Positions 37,701-49,651 of a DNA stretch of 64,000 bases are shown piece after piece. The stretch's first letter is position 1, and every line of letters starts with the position of its first letter. A model generated the notes under the pieces. That model was given only the letters and a program-made list of their open reading frames with translations, was not told where the DNA came from and searched no databases. The translations under genes and the position numbers were made by a program. Origin of the DNA: Loxodes magnus (Eukaryota > Ciliophora > Karyorelictea > Loxodida > Loxodidae); assembly GCA_946699065.1 (NCBI GenBank), contig CAMPDV010000133.1, positions 248,001-312,000 on the forward strand, given 5' to 3'.

Positions 37701-40700
37701 TGACAAAGTATTTCTATAAATCTAGAATGATCTTAAACTAAGCACTTTACACTTAAAACCTTAGAAAAATAACCAGTTTTACTAGCTTTCTTTTTAATTA
37801 TTATAAGAAATAACTTAAACTTAGGAATAATAGAAGCTCGATAGTTAAGATAAAGAGACAGACGAAGAAAAAGAAATATCCCTTTACTTGAAAAAGTATA
37901 ATGAGTCAGTTATTAAGCAATCTCTAAGATTTATGTATGGTGATCAATATTAAGCAGAATATTACTTTAACAGGAAGCAACTTTCAGACATAACTTATAG
38001 TAAAAGTCATATTACTTAAGATAACTTCTAGATTAAAAAGACTAAAAGTATGTTCAAAAGCAAATCTTACACTTTTAGTTTTCAAAGAAAAAGCTAAAAT
38101 TAACATTTATAGACTATTCAATTCCTTCTGTAAAATATAAATATCATAGATCAGAAGACTTTGCATGTAGCTGCAATAGTGGGATTTTACGATCTGTTCC
38201 AGAAATTTAAAGAACACAAATATTTTGTTAATAATATAGATTTATTAATAGCAGCTACAATAGGGTATACACTCTAGAGTAAAAAGATAAATAAAAGAAG
38301 TTCAGTCAAATCATTTAAGCGTATATCTAGTTTTTTCTAAGATTTATAATTAGGAAAATAAAACCTTTCTTAAAAGTAAAAGTACTAATAAAGGCAAGTA
38401 GATAGAGGAATCAAGCTAAAAGGAGTGTTTTGGAAAGAAGAATGCTATATTATGAAAGGAAGAAGTACTTATAATATATTTAAAGAAGAAAACCAAAGAG
38501 ATCTCATTAATTTATTAGCTAGTACGATTACTATAGATAAAAGAAACTTTCCTAATATATGAATGATTTTATGGGAAGTTAGATAAGTAGAAGCTTTAAC
38601 TAAGATTCTACTGAAAAATACTAAAATAATTATGGAAAGTATAACCTAGTAGAATTAAGACAATCAAATAGAAGCCTAAAAGAAAGTCTAAGAATAATAA
38701 GAAGATTTAGAAGATTCAGAAGATTATGAGATAAGATATGAAAACTTCTAGGGTTTTATTTCATATCTGATTTAAAATAATAATTATGATCTAATAGATT
38801 AAATAGCAAGAGTATGCGATTTATCTCCCTTTGCTAATATAAAAGATTTTTAAATGGCTTGTATAAGAAAAGATACTTAAAAAGCAGATTTCTTAATAAA
38901 GCTTAATATTTATAAAAGGAATGAAATTGTAAATAACTTATGCTAATATGGAATGTTCCAATAGTTAAAATAGTTCAGATAGCTAATAGAACAAAATCAC
39001 TTAATTTTAGCTGTAAATAGTGGATCATTCTAGAATGTCGAATTTGTTTTAGAATGCTTGAAAATTTTGCCTGCTAGAAAATAGTATATTTCATAATAGA
39101 ACGCCAATATGATATAATGGTTACACATAGAAAAAGCTTTATGTAAAGGATTTCAAAAAACGGCTATTAAACTTATATAGATTAATTAAAATGCCCAAGT
39201 ACTAACGCAAAGAAATATGAATATTTATCATTTAATAGCCTTCTACAACTTGTAAAAAGTATTAGAGCATGTTAGTAAAACAATTCCTGAGTAAGTCTAG
39301 TAATAAATGCTGAATTAAAAAGACATAAACAATTTAAATCCTTATGAAATAGCTCTCATATTGAGAAATTCAATAATAATAGATAAGCTTACTCAAAAGC
39401 ATTAATAGCTAATAAAGACATTTGAGGATTAAGTATCATAAAATGAACTAGTACAAATAATACTAGAATAAAGCTTTCTATGAAGTCGTAAAATAATTTA
39501 AAGTAAAAGAAATAAGCCTTATAAACAAACATTACAAATTTTTTGGTCTGAAGTAATAACATACCTTTTAATGAAATATCTAACTATTTAACTTAAACTT
39601 TATATTTTCTAAAAAAGCTAAGGAATTAGAAAAAAGTAATAGTCAAAAATATTAATTAGAGCGAACACATAGAAGTTTATAGATTTGATTTTGTAATAAA
39701 TCTCATTGAGTGTATAATAAGAAAAGATATTTAGGGCATTATTAGGGAAACTAAAAGTATACACTATATTAAATTTATTTAGAAAAAGATGAGTGACTTC
39801 TATTAGTATATCATTCAAGTAGCTATTGGAACTGGATAGCTTTAAGTAGTTTAAACTTTATGCCAAGCAGGATTTATTCCATCTTGTTCTAATATTTTAC
39901 TAGCTGCTAAATATGGATTCGATATAATAACTTTATACTTGATATTCTAGTCAAATATTCTGTAAGAATACAATGCTGAATTATATAAATTTTTCAAAGA
40001 CTTATAGAAGTAAAAGTAAAACAAGATAGTGGATGTATAATCTAATGAAATGTGGAACGAGTAAGATATAGCAAATATACTGTCTAGACTTCTTTAATGC
40101 TGTATTGAAAAAGAATGTAACGAAATTATTAAATTTCTGATAAAAGTAATCTAGAACAAAAAACAAATTTCCGCCAAAGAGGCTGTTTTGAATGCTTTAT
40201 TTTGTAACAAAGTAACTTATGCAGTTGTTATTGCCAACATTTTTAACGTTTAACTAGATGAGTAAGAGGTTGAAGAGAACTAAACTAAAAAAAGCCTGTT
40301 TATATACAAGTTAGAAATGAATCTTTTAGGAAACTCTAATTTAAATTATAAAATTCCTAATGTTGTATAAGAGCTTATAAATTTCCTTTATCTAAGCAGC
40401 AGCAGTAGTTTATATAGTGCAATTTTATAATGCTGTAATGAACTGCAGTAAGTTCATAAATAAATGCATTCCTTGCTTCTTCTAACAGATAATATTAGAA
40501 AATATGGAAAGTTCTAGCTAAATTTAAACTAAGTAGCAGAAGTTTTCAAAATATTGAAGATAGGAGCATGAGGAGTATCTAATAGACTAATAAACATGAG
40601 TGTTACTACAGAAGACACAAATATTGAAATAGAATGCTAGAGTTCTTAAGAAATCATTGAATTTTTGGTGAACCAGAATTAAGGAGAGTTTGTATGATAA

Positions 40701-42090
40701 CCACTCTTTAATATTATCTTTTTTTCCAGTAATGCTTCTAGTAATGTCTTCAAATTAATAAAGATGAAGTATTTTAGAAAGTGTAGAACAAAAGATTTGA
40801 ATTATTAGGTTTGAGAAAAAAACTAGTTAAAGAAAAGTTTTAAGGACATTTCTATCTAAAAATAAAACCTATTGAATATAATTAGTAGTAGTTATTTGAA
40901 GTAGAATGTGATAATTTACAAGAAATAAAATATCTAATGTAAGTGGAATAATTTATTTCAGCTTTTAAAATTAAAGCTTAAGAGATATCTGAGTAAGTAT
41001 GGAATGAAGTACAACTTTAAGTTTCAATCTAAATAGATGAAAATTCCTTTAAGAAAAACTTAATTGCCCATTAATTCGTTAAATGAACAGATTAACTTTA
41101 ATTTCTTTGGCTTAAAAGAATTTACGAATAGAATTATCTCATTTATCATCTATGATTAAGAGTCTCATTAAAAAAAATTATATATGACTTGCAGATATAA
41201 GTCAAAACAGAGGGTAATTAAGCTAGCTAATAAAATGAATAATAGGAATAGATATAATAATAAAAGATTTTAGAAATTTAAGTCAAAGCTAGCAAAATGA
41301 GATTAAAATTTTAAAACTAGACAAAGTAGATTTAGTAGTTACTGCCATTTCTTAACCTAATAAATAGGTTTAGAAAACTAAGTTTTATGTATGGGAATCC
41401 AAAAATTCTATTAGATATAATTATAATCTAATTGAGTTTTATAGCTAATTAAAATACAGAAACGTACTTCAAGCATTTTTTAATCAGTTTGAAAGCTAAA
41501 TCATTCAAATAAAGCCAACAATAGCTTTTGATTAGTAAAGTTTTGTTAATCTAGGTAATTATCTAGTACCAGAATATCATAGTAATCTTATAAAGATCTT
41601 ATAGGAATTTATTTAAACTCTTGAATTCTAATGATTATTTAACAGAAATTTGCAAATCCTCAAAGAATTTCAAAATGAAGAAGTCTAATTTACTTATGTG
41701 CTCTTCGAAGTGAACCTTAATATTGACAACGAAATACCAAAAACTTCTCAACCAACTCTAAGTTAATTTTTTAAGTACAACCATACTTAATATCAACTTT
41801 CAAAAAGAATCCTAAAAATAATTCTACACTACAATGCACTTAATAAGTAATACTACTAGGCTGTCTAAGAAAGAATGGCATAACTAAAATATGATGAAGT
41901 ATAAAGAATTAATTATATAGAATTGCAAATCATTTAAATGCACTTTTTAGATCAATGTTTTTAACCAGAATAGGTAATTGATTACTGAATCAGCAAAAAG
42001 GTAAATTTTTAACTTTAGATGATTGAAAAAGAAATGGAAAGCATAACCATCAAAATATCTAAGGATTTATCATTTCCTCTTCAATTTTGA
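34764..42090 (+). CDS. Giant ankyrin-repeat protein (about 2,400 aa, introns unresolved)
   Basis: ATG 34764 opens a long coding-like tract that ends at TGA 42088-42090, in a different phase, so several small introns must exist. Ankyrin helices can be read at many points: RNLLHHMILGKS with DSIGYTPLTYN near 35,100-35,230, KTLHVAAIVGFYDLFQKF near 38,160-38,220, LILAVNSGSFQNVEF near 39,000, MNIYHLIAFYNLQKVLEH near 39,220 and NILLAAKYGFDIITLYL near 39,890. Repeats are divergent and Asn/Lys-rich. The last 1.1 kb is non-ankyrin, with coiled-coil and mixed sequence (for example KTKFYVWESKNS). No enzymatic or channel domain was recognised. Ankyrin arrays serve protein binding. The exact exon structure needs transcripts. 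Confidence 0.68.
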
Positions 42091-42167
42091 AAAATAGCTT
42101 GTCTAAAAAGCACTATCTATTAATCTTTATGAAAGAAGTTTGAATATTCAAAAGAAAGTAATGTGCA

Positions 42168-42702
42168 TGATTTATTATATATTTCTTTAAAACCACCATA
42201 GTTGTTCGAAGGTGAACAACAAGGTCATCTTCATCAGAGGTTGGGGAAGTTAATTTACCCATAATCGACTTTATGACTTCCTCTGCTTTAGTTTGGCCTC
42301 GAGAAATAAGATTCTTAGACCTTCGGCACTGACTTATTTTAATTTTTAATCCTGGAACTAAAAAGTAATAATATTGCGAGCTTCATCAGAGGTGGGGAAT
42401 TTAAGTACCCATAATTGACACATGTCGTCCTCTGCTTTGGTGATGCAATGAGACACAATCCTGCCATGTCCTTGGACCTCCAGCAAGTAGAAAATATTAC
42501 GAGTATTCTAAAATTATATCAGTATTGAACATTTTTATCAGTACTGAATAATTATACCAGTATTGAACAAGGTTTATCAGTATCTGATAATTTTATCAGT
42601 AACAAACATTCTTGTCAGTATGAAACATTTTTTTTAAAGAGCTGCGCACTAACGAGAGTGCTACGCGTTCTATAATCAAAATTTATTTATTTATTATAAG
42701 AG
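42168..42702 (+). mobile_element. 5'-truncated retroposon copy (inverted relative to copy A)
   Basis: From about 42,168 this matches, in reverse orientation, the terminal 0.53 kb of retroposon A (23,637-24,168) with only scattered substitutions and small indels. It contains the two nested-hairpin modules (42,235-42,285 and 42,387-42,434), the 19-20-bp minisatellite, the terminal hairpin (42,636-42,672) and the AATCA plus ATTT tail to 42,700. It starts 78 bases after the ankyrin gene stop and lacks any ORF, as expected for a 5'-truncated retrocopy. Confidence 0.72.
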
Positions 42703-43115
42703 GTAAGCCTTAAATTCAGAAATTTATTATAAAGGAGAGATTAATTAGGTTACATAACTATCTGCTATATGATTTCTTCCATAATGTATTCTTCAATTAA
42801 CTGAATTCACTTAAATACCAATATTTGCTTTTATAGTAAACTTAAATATGGCCAGAGCAATTAATTATTGGAGATTAAATAAACTTAAAACCTCCTTAGC
42901 TTATTGCCAGAGTTTAAAGATTCGATAAAAAGTCAATGATAAAATGTTAGTTTGTTTATGAAATAGCACCATAAAATCTACTCCGAACTTGTGCTCAAGA
43001 TGATTTGATAGTAATTTAATAAGAAAAAAAATGAAAATGTGTTAAGTTTATATCAGCTGACTAATAAAAAATAGTAATAAGGAACTATAAACATAAGGAA
43101 ATAACAATATTTACG
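42703..43115. other. Intergenic spacer
   Basis: About 0.4 kb of AT-rich DNA upstream of the EKIV-repeat gene. Nothing else recognised. Confidence 0.4.
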
Positions 43116-45938
43116 ATGGATATAGATAGAAGCTTTGTCTTGAAATAAGATAATTTGCAAAGCAAAATAGTTAATTATATGAAAGGAAAAATAAAAGTTA
43201 TAGATATTCAAAGTAACATTTGGGATTTAGTAGCAGATGATAATTACAATCTATCTAATGTTATAAACTTAAAAAGACCTAAGCATTTTACCATTACTTT
43301 TAATAAAAGCATCTAATAGAATGATAGTCATAAAACATATTACTTGATAATAGATATAGATAAAATATTATTAATCAATGATATTTATCCTAAAATAGAT
43401 AAGATTCCTTTTACTTCCTTAGAAATAAGCTATATAAATGAATTCTTATATGAAATAGAGCTATTAAAGTAAATGACTAGACTTAAAAGCATTTAATTTT
43501 AGATTAGCATTTAAAAAGGAATTACATGAAGTATTTTTTATAAAGATTTGATCATTATTTAAAGAATTATAACCAACACGTTTTTTACCCTTAATCAACT
43601 TTTAACTTTGATTTCAGAATAATTAAATTAATTTATCGGTTGTTTAGGTAGAAAATAAATGTATTCTATATAAGTTTATCATAGCTAGCTTTATATAATT
43701 AAGTCTAGTTTATTTTCTATTTAGGAGCTGCTGATTATGATATTCTAATCTTATACTTCAACTAAATTTTATGGACTTAATAGTAAATTAGAGATATAAA
43801 AGTTCCTGATTAAAATGAAATAGATAAGTAAAGCATATTATGCGTCTATTATATAGACTATTACATAACATATTACTGCAGGTTATACTTTGAACTGATT
43901 TATAAAACCTACAAGAAAATGTTTAAAGTAAAAGCCAAATAATTTGCTAATCTTAATAGCATTAAGCAAATAAAGCATTTAAAATATTTATAGCCTTTTA
44001 CTGCTATAAACCTCTTTACATTCTTTTTTGAAGTTCATCCTGATCCTTCTAGTCTTATTAAGATAGTTAATTACAATTAAGTATTTTGTAGGAAAACAGT
44101 GATTATACAAATAATTGACATGCAAATAACAGAGTTAAACTTATATGCTATTTTGATTGATGATGACCATAAATATTTAGATAGATTAAAAATAGAAAGA
44201 GATCCTTAAGGATTAAAAATATAAATTCCTTAAAAGCCAAAATAAGAATATTAAATTATTTACTGAGAAAGAATTATACTACACATTCAAGTTTTGATGC
44301 CCATCAACTAAGTAGAACAGTAAGAAAACATTTAATATAACATTTTCTATTACGCCCTAATTAGCTTTGACTAAAATAAGGATCTTAAGAAAAAAGACAC
44401 TAATTAGGGAGTATAGGAAGATGACAAATTTAAGTATAGAAGGACTTTTTGGTGTAAATAACTATTTTGCAATTTTTTAATATGTTCAAATTTAAATACA
44501 AAAAATAAGTGTTATTTAGTATAGCTAGCACCTGATATCTGAATCATTAATATAAGCTAGGATATAAATTAAAAAAGCTTTATTTATGTATCTAAATATA
44601 ATTGAAAGTAAATTATTAATGTCTTTTAGTTAGTAGAGGGTAACATAGTAAATTTTGCTAGGGAGAAGTATCACTGCTATTATGGATAAGATCTTGAAGA
44701 GAGCGAATTTTCAATAAAAGAAAAATAAATTCCAATAATGGCATTATAAGTATTTGAAAAAGAAATTTAAACTGATGAAGTTAAAAATCGAATGATTTCT
44801 AAAGAAAGGTAAGTAAAGTAAAGTAAGAAAATTAAGGAAGCAATTTTTATCCCTTTCTCTTAAAATAACTAGTATGTATAAACTTCTTTTGATTAACAGT
44901 TAAAGTAATTTAAGTCAACTGAAACTTAAGTCGAATTACCATTAGAAAAAGAAGTGGAAAAAAAAATTTATAGTTAAAAGATTGAAGAAAGCATAAAGGA
45001 AAACATCATTGAAGTGCCTGTAGAAAGAGTGAATGAAAAAATAGTTTATGTTGAAAAGCCTGTAGAAAGAATAGTAGAAAAAATTGTATAAGTACCTGTA
45101 GAAAGATTGGTTTAAAAATGTTTTCATGTTGATAAACCTATAAAATAAGTAGTAGAAAAGATTATTTATGTTGATAAACCTGTAGAAATTGTAGTGGAAA
45201 AAATTATCAAAATACCTGTAGAAAAAGTAGTAGAAAAAATAGTTTATGTTGAAAAATCCGTTGAAAAAATAGTGGAAAAACTTATTGAAAAACCTGTGAA
45301 AGATAATAAAAAAATTTGATGAAATACCTGTAGAAAAATTAATGGAAAAAACTATTGAAATACCTGCTTAATGTAAAGAAAATCATTTTGAAAAAATGAT
45401 TTTTTAATTTCAAAATTTTGCTTTGAAGAAAAATTCTAGTAGATTTTTATTCTTTTTTTATATAATATTTGGACTAATTGACTTTATTTTTGTGTGGTTA
45501 GCCATTTACACAGTGAGTTTAAATATTAAATGTAAAATTTAAGGCGTTGAAGCAGATATTAATAATTCGGATTTTATTAAATGATGACTTATCTTCTTCA
45601 TATGTATTGATTTTTTATATTTTGCATAGTTTAGTTTATTATACCACGTTGCCTTGATACTAATTCTTCTCTAATGATATTAACTAGCTAGTTAAAGCTT
45701 AATTAGATCTTACTCAATCTACTTTATCTCATTTTTATGATGTAAGTTTTTATATTTTAGTTTTCTTATTATTTGAAATTACTTCATATATGATCTAGGG
45801 TTATGATTTTGAATGCAACGAAAGCTAAATAGGCATAATAATTACAACAATTTGCATAATTATATGACCCTAAATGTTTAATTTTATTTTGATCTAATGC
45901 TGCAGATTTATGTTTTGTCTAAAGAACCAAAACATTGA
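43116..45938 (+). CDS. Alveolin-like EKIV/VPV-repeat protein with C-terminal membrane helices
   Basis: ATG 43116 opens a globular N-terminal part (MDIDRSFVLKQDN, then YLIIDIDKILLINDIYP), and unresolved introns carry the frame into YFELIYKTYKKMFKV and on to a repeat region at 44,940-45,390. There the sequence alternates units such as EVPVERVNEKIVYVEKPVE and EKIIKIPVEKVVEKIVY, the EKIV-VPV pattern of alveolins and articulins, which build the membrane skeleton under the alveolar sacs. Unusually, hydrophobic helices follow (RFLFFFYIIFGLIDFIFV, then KWWLIFFICIDFLYF), so the skeleton repeat would be membrane-anchored. Near 45,308-45,315 a run of seven A coincides with a frame change. In-frame TGA pairs read as Trp. 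The stop at 45936-45938 is probable. Confidence 0.72.
44940..45390 (+). repeat. Coding EKIV/VPV tandem repeats
   Basis: Degenerate repeats of about 12-13 codons encode EKxVExP(V/I)E(K/R)xVEKI(V/I)-type units, at least nine copies. Codon use differs between copies, so the array is old rather than a recent slippage product. A diverged remnant is at 55,050-55,110. Confidence 0.78.
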
Positions 45939-46802
45939 ATTGAGTTGAGAGTAAATTTAGCTTGAGAAATACACTTAAAACTTATATTTAGTTTAAGATA
46001 ATTTAAGCAATATTTATATATATTACTATGATAATTAACTAAAATTTACATTTATATATACGAAAAGTTTCAATCTTATTCTTTCTAAATTGATGCTAGA
46101 ATTCTCTTTTGAACTATCTTTTGAATTTAGTTAAATTTTAAAAGCTTTTTTATTTGTATATTTTAAATTTTATAAGATTAGGCTATAAACTTTTTCGCCA
46201 TTATTTTATTTATTATCTATTAAGGCACTTCAAACTTAGTATCTATTTATATCTTTATAAGAATAGTAATTTTAATAAGAAAAAAGGGCAGATAACTGCT
46301 TTGATTTGAATAGTCTATTTTAAAATTTTTAGCAAAAAGAAGTGATTTAATTAAAAAGAAAAAAATTATATCAGTTTAATTTAAATTATCTGATAGAAAT
46401 TAAGCATCATTTAAGTTGCTATCTAGGTTTATCTACTGCTAATTTTAATGTAATTATACTTTATTATTCATCTATAGCTATTTGATTTAATTTCAATGCT
46501 CATTTTGTTTTCTAGTTTAAACGTTCTATAATTCTATTTTAAAATTATCTATCTATTTTATAAGCCATATAAAGCCTTTACAATAGAATATGCATAGTAT
46601 ATTTTAATTATCATGAGTGATCTTTACTTCTATCTACTCTTAATTTTTAAAATGCTTTCTATTTAATTTTAGTTTAATATATAAATTTAACTTTTTTAAT
46701 TTAGTTTGTGTAAAAATTCTTGAAGATGATATTTAATCTTATTAAACTTTTATGTTTTTAATAAGAAAGTTAGTGAAATACCTTTTAAAACAGAATGAAT
46801 AT
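45939..46802. other. Convergent intergenic spacer
   Basis: About 0.86 kb, extremely AT-rich. No feature supported. Confidence 0.45.
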
Positions 46803-47975
46803 TCAAATGAGAAAAAAATAGTAGAAATATTGAGTTTTTAATCTGTTTGGTGAAGTTATGATGATATGTAACTATATCGAATTTATTATAATTATTTTAA
46901 ATTTGTAAATAATAAACACTTTATTTCTCTTTATTTAAGCCAGTTTCAGTCATTTTTTCTTTATCATCTTTGGATTTTTAACCATTTCTTCTCTACTAAA
47001 TAAGTTATTTTTGTCTTCTTTCATTTTATTGTAAACTCTATTGATATTTATATAATTTATTGTAAGAAATTTCAAGTTCATTGGTTATCTTTTTTTTTAA
47101 AACTTCACTTATTTCATCAGTTATTTAGAGGAGATGCAATATCAGAATCTCTATAATTTCTATTTCAATATTTTTAAAAGGATAAAGCTCATAAAGCTAT
47201 CTATCTTTTAATTATTTCAGTTCCTTAAATTTTCATTCACTTAAGTAATCACGATATCTGTTTAAGTTACTTTAGTAATAATTAAATCTTCCTCAATTTA
47301 ACTTGATTAGAATCAACAATACAGCTATTCTTCCAATAAGATTTAATTTTTGAATAGATAGTTTCTGTAAATATTTCGTTGTTAAATTCAGTTATTTGGT
47401 AGGAGTCCAACCTCTCTTATAATCTGAAAGATTATACTCTAGCAAATTCTATTTGATTAGAGTTTTATTTAATTATAACATTACACATATACAAATTTAT
47501 TTTTCTAATCTTTAAAGAATTGACTTTCTTATTTCGTTGTAGTCTTTTACCTTGATAAAATGAAGAATAACTATATAATTTTCATTCTTATTCTTCTATT
47601 CATACAAATCTCCTACATTTCTTAGATATCTTTTCAAAGTTTTAAGTTCTCCATTTTTCAGGTATTTTTTATATATATAATAAATATTTCTAATATAATT
47701 TCTAATATAAAAGAGTAATTATCAAGATATACATTTTAAAACTGGCAGTGAGTTAGATTAGTAGTAATTAAACAGTATAGCTAGAGTAAATTATAAGTTC
47801 TTTTTATTTTAAGGTAATTTTATATAATTATTATATCTTTATAATCAAATATCTCAAACCTACCAAGATATTCAACCCATGTAAGTTATCTATTTTTGCT
47901 TTTCTTTCCAGATGACTTTTATTATAAATATTAATAAATTCCTTTAATAAGCTATTCTCGATACTAAAGCTGCAT
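46803..47975 (-). CDS. Hypothetical protein (several tiny introns, ends approximate)
   Basis: Minus-strand coding-like sequence starts at ATG 47975 and includes RQLTWVEYLGRFEIFDYKDI, VILHFIKKVNSLKIRKINLY across a 23-nt GT..AG intron near 47,550, and QITEFNNEIFTETIYSKIKS. After another small intron it reads YRDYLSEWKFKELKQLKDR, ITDEISEVLKKKITNELEI and a final Lys/Gln-rich helix (QQNERRQKQLIQQRRNG). The helical, evenly spaced hydrophobics suggest a repeat or coiled-coil adaptor, but I do not recognise a family. The stop is uncertain; no clean in-frame TGA was found in the last exon. Confidence 0.55.
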
Positions 47976-49651
47976 TTATAATTTTATTTTTTATTACCCC
48001 TTCCGAGAAATTGTGAAAAAAAAGGAATTTAAGTTAGTAGAATAATAAAGAGAATGTTTATAGTATAATACCTATTATATGCTAGTTATTTCTTATTTAC
48101 TTTATTAGCTTATATTTCTAATACTCTATCTCTTTAGTTTTGTATTTAAAGCTTTTAATATAATTTCTAATAAGAGTTAATCATCTTTTAGCTAGACTTA
48201 ACCTACTCCCTTTAAAATCTCTAGACTGAGTAACTTACTTCTTTATTCTAAAAAAGTGGATAAATCTTGTTATTTAATAGCTTGATCTTTAATAAATAGA
48301 ATTAGAATTTATTTAAAGCTCTTAAGCTTATAATTAGCTAATACTAGACTAATAAAATAGTAGATAATATGACTATAAATAGCTCTATAACTAAATCTTA
48401 ATATACAAGTATCTATTTAATAAAATGCTTAAATAATGCTTAGTTTGCTTTTTAAACCTATGCTTAAGCCTAGTTTCTTCTATTTCATAGTCAAGAAATA
48501 TATTAAAGCTTATGATATTTATCCATTATATTGCTATAGTACTTTTTTAGCTCTTACTTATAGAAAAGAAGTTTAGATAAATATAAAAAGAAATAAGTTT
48601 TAGATATATTTGGATTTAAGGTTTTATACTATGAATTTAAAATGATGAAATAAAGGTAATTTAGTTAGGAAATGTTCGATTGTTAATCTAAGATTAGCTT
48701 TAAATAAAATAATAGGATATAATAAAATTACTTAGATAGAAAGATAAGCTTTATTATATAGCTACTATTTATAGCTAAATATAACTAAATAGTTGCTTTA
48801 TATGGTATAGTCGATATATTGAAGAGTATAAATGGCAGGTATATAACTTACTTATAGTAAAGAATGGTACTTTTACAACTAAGCTAGAAATATTAGAGAA
48901 TATAAAAATTAGCATTTGAAGTAAATCGATAATTCCTCTAAAAGCATCCAATAATGCCAATCTTTATAAATCAAATAAGAAACTATCTTACCAATATTAA
49001 GCTATAATATACAATTAATTTGATATATAAGCATTATTTAATATACTCTTAATAGAATTAAAAAGACTTTGTTAAATATAAAGAAATTAAAGTCCTAAAA
49101 TGCTATTAATTTCAGTCAAAATGTAAAATATCAACACATTATAAATTAAAGTTCTTTTAATTAAGTTTAGAGAAAATTAAAAAATTTCATCTTTTATAAA
49201 GAAACTTAAATAATAAGTTTTGACTTGAAACATTTAACTATCTAATTTTGGATTATTCTAAAAAGCTGAGAGAGTGGACAAAAGATAATTATAAAAGAAA
49301 CGATTATAGGAGTAACATTATATAAGGAAAATTTCAATGAGAGTATAGTTAAATGAAAATAATATCTTTTGTTATTATAAAAAATGGAGTAGAATAAAGT
49401 TAAGAGTTTAATAATGCTTAAATAAATAATTTAACCTTTTATAGATAAATAGTAGATAAGTTGACTAAAGCTAATCTAAATTAAAATAGTTAGGGATAAG
49501 AAATTTAATGAGATATAATAATGTATAATTTCTATATTCATAAACTTAAATTTAGCAAGACTTTAAAAATAATAAAACATACTGCCACTTCAAAAATATT
49601 TTAACGGATCTAAATATAATAATGCTTAGTTCTTTCCTCAAAAACTAAAAT
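47976..49651. other. Long AT-rich spacer with a weak coding-like patch
   Basis: About 1.7 kb with very low GC. A patch at about 48,770-49,270 on the plus strand reads as plausible protein in more than one frame, but no motif or firm start and stop was found, so I do not call a gene there. Confidence 0.35.

Noticed and set aside
23637..42702. Maverick/Polinton-type giant transposon
   Set aside because: Size and inverted ends fit, but no polymerase B, integrase, protease or packaging ATPase was recognised, and the repeat ends look like retroposon 3' tails.
48770..49270. Possible plus-strand gene
   Set aside because: More than one frame looks equally plausible, no motif, and low GC. Chance open reading is expected with this code.
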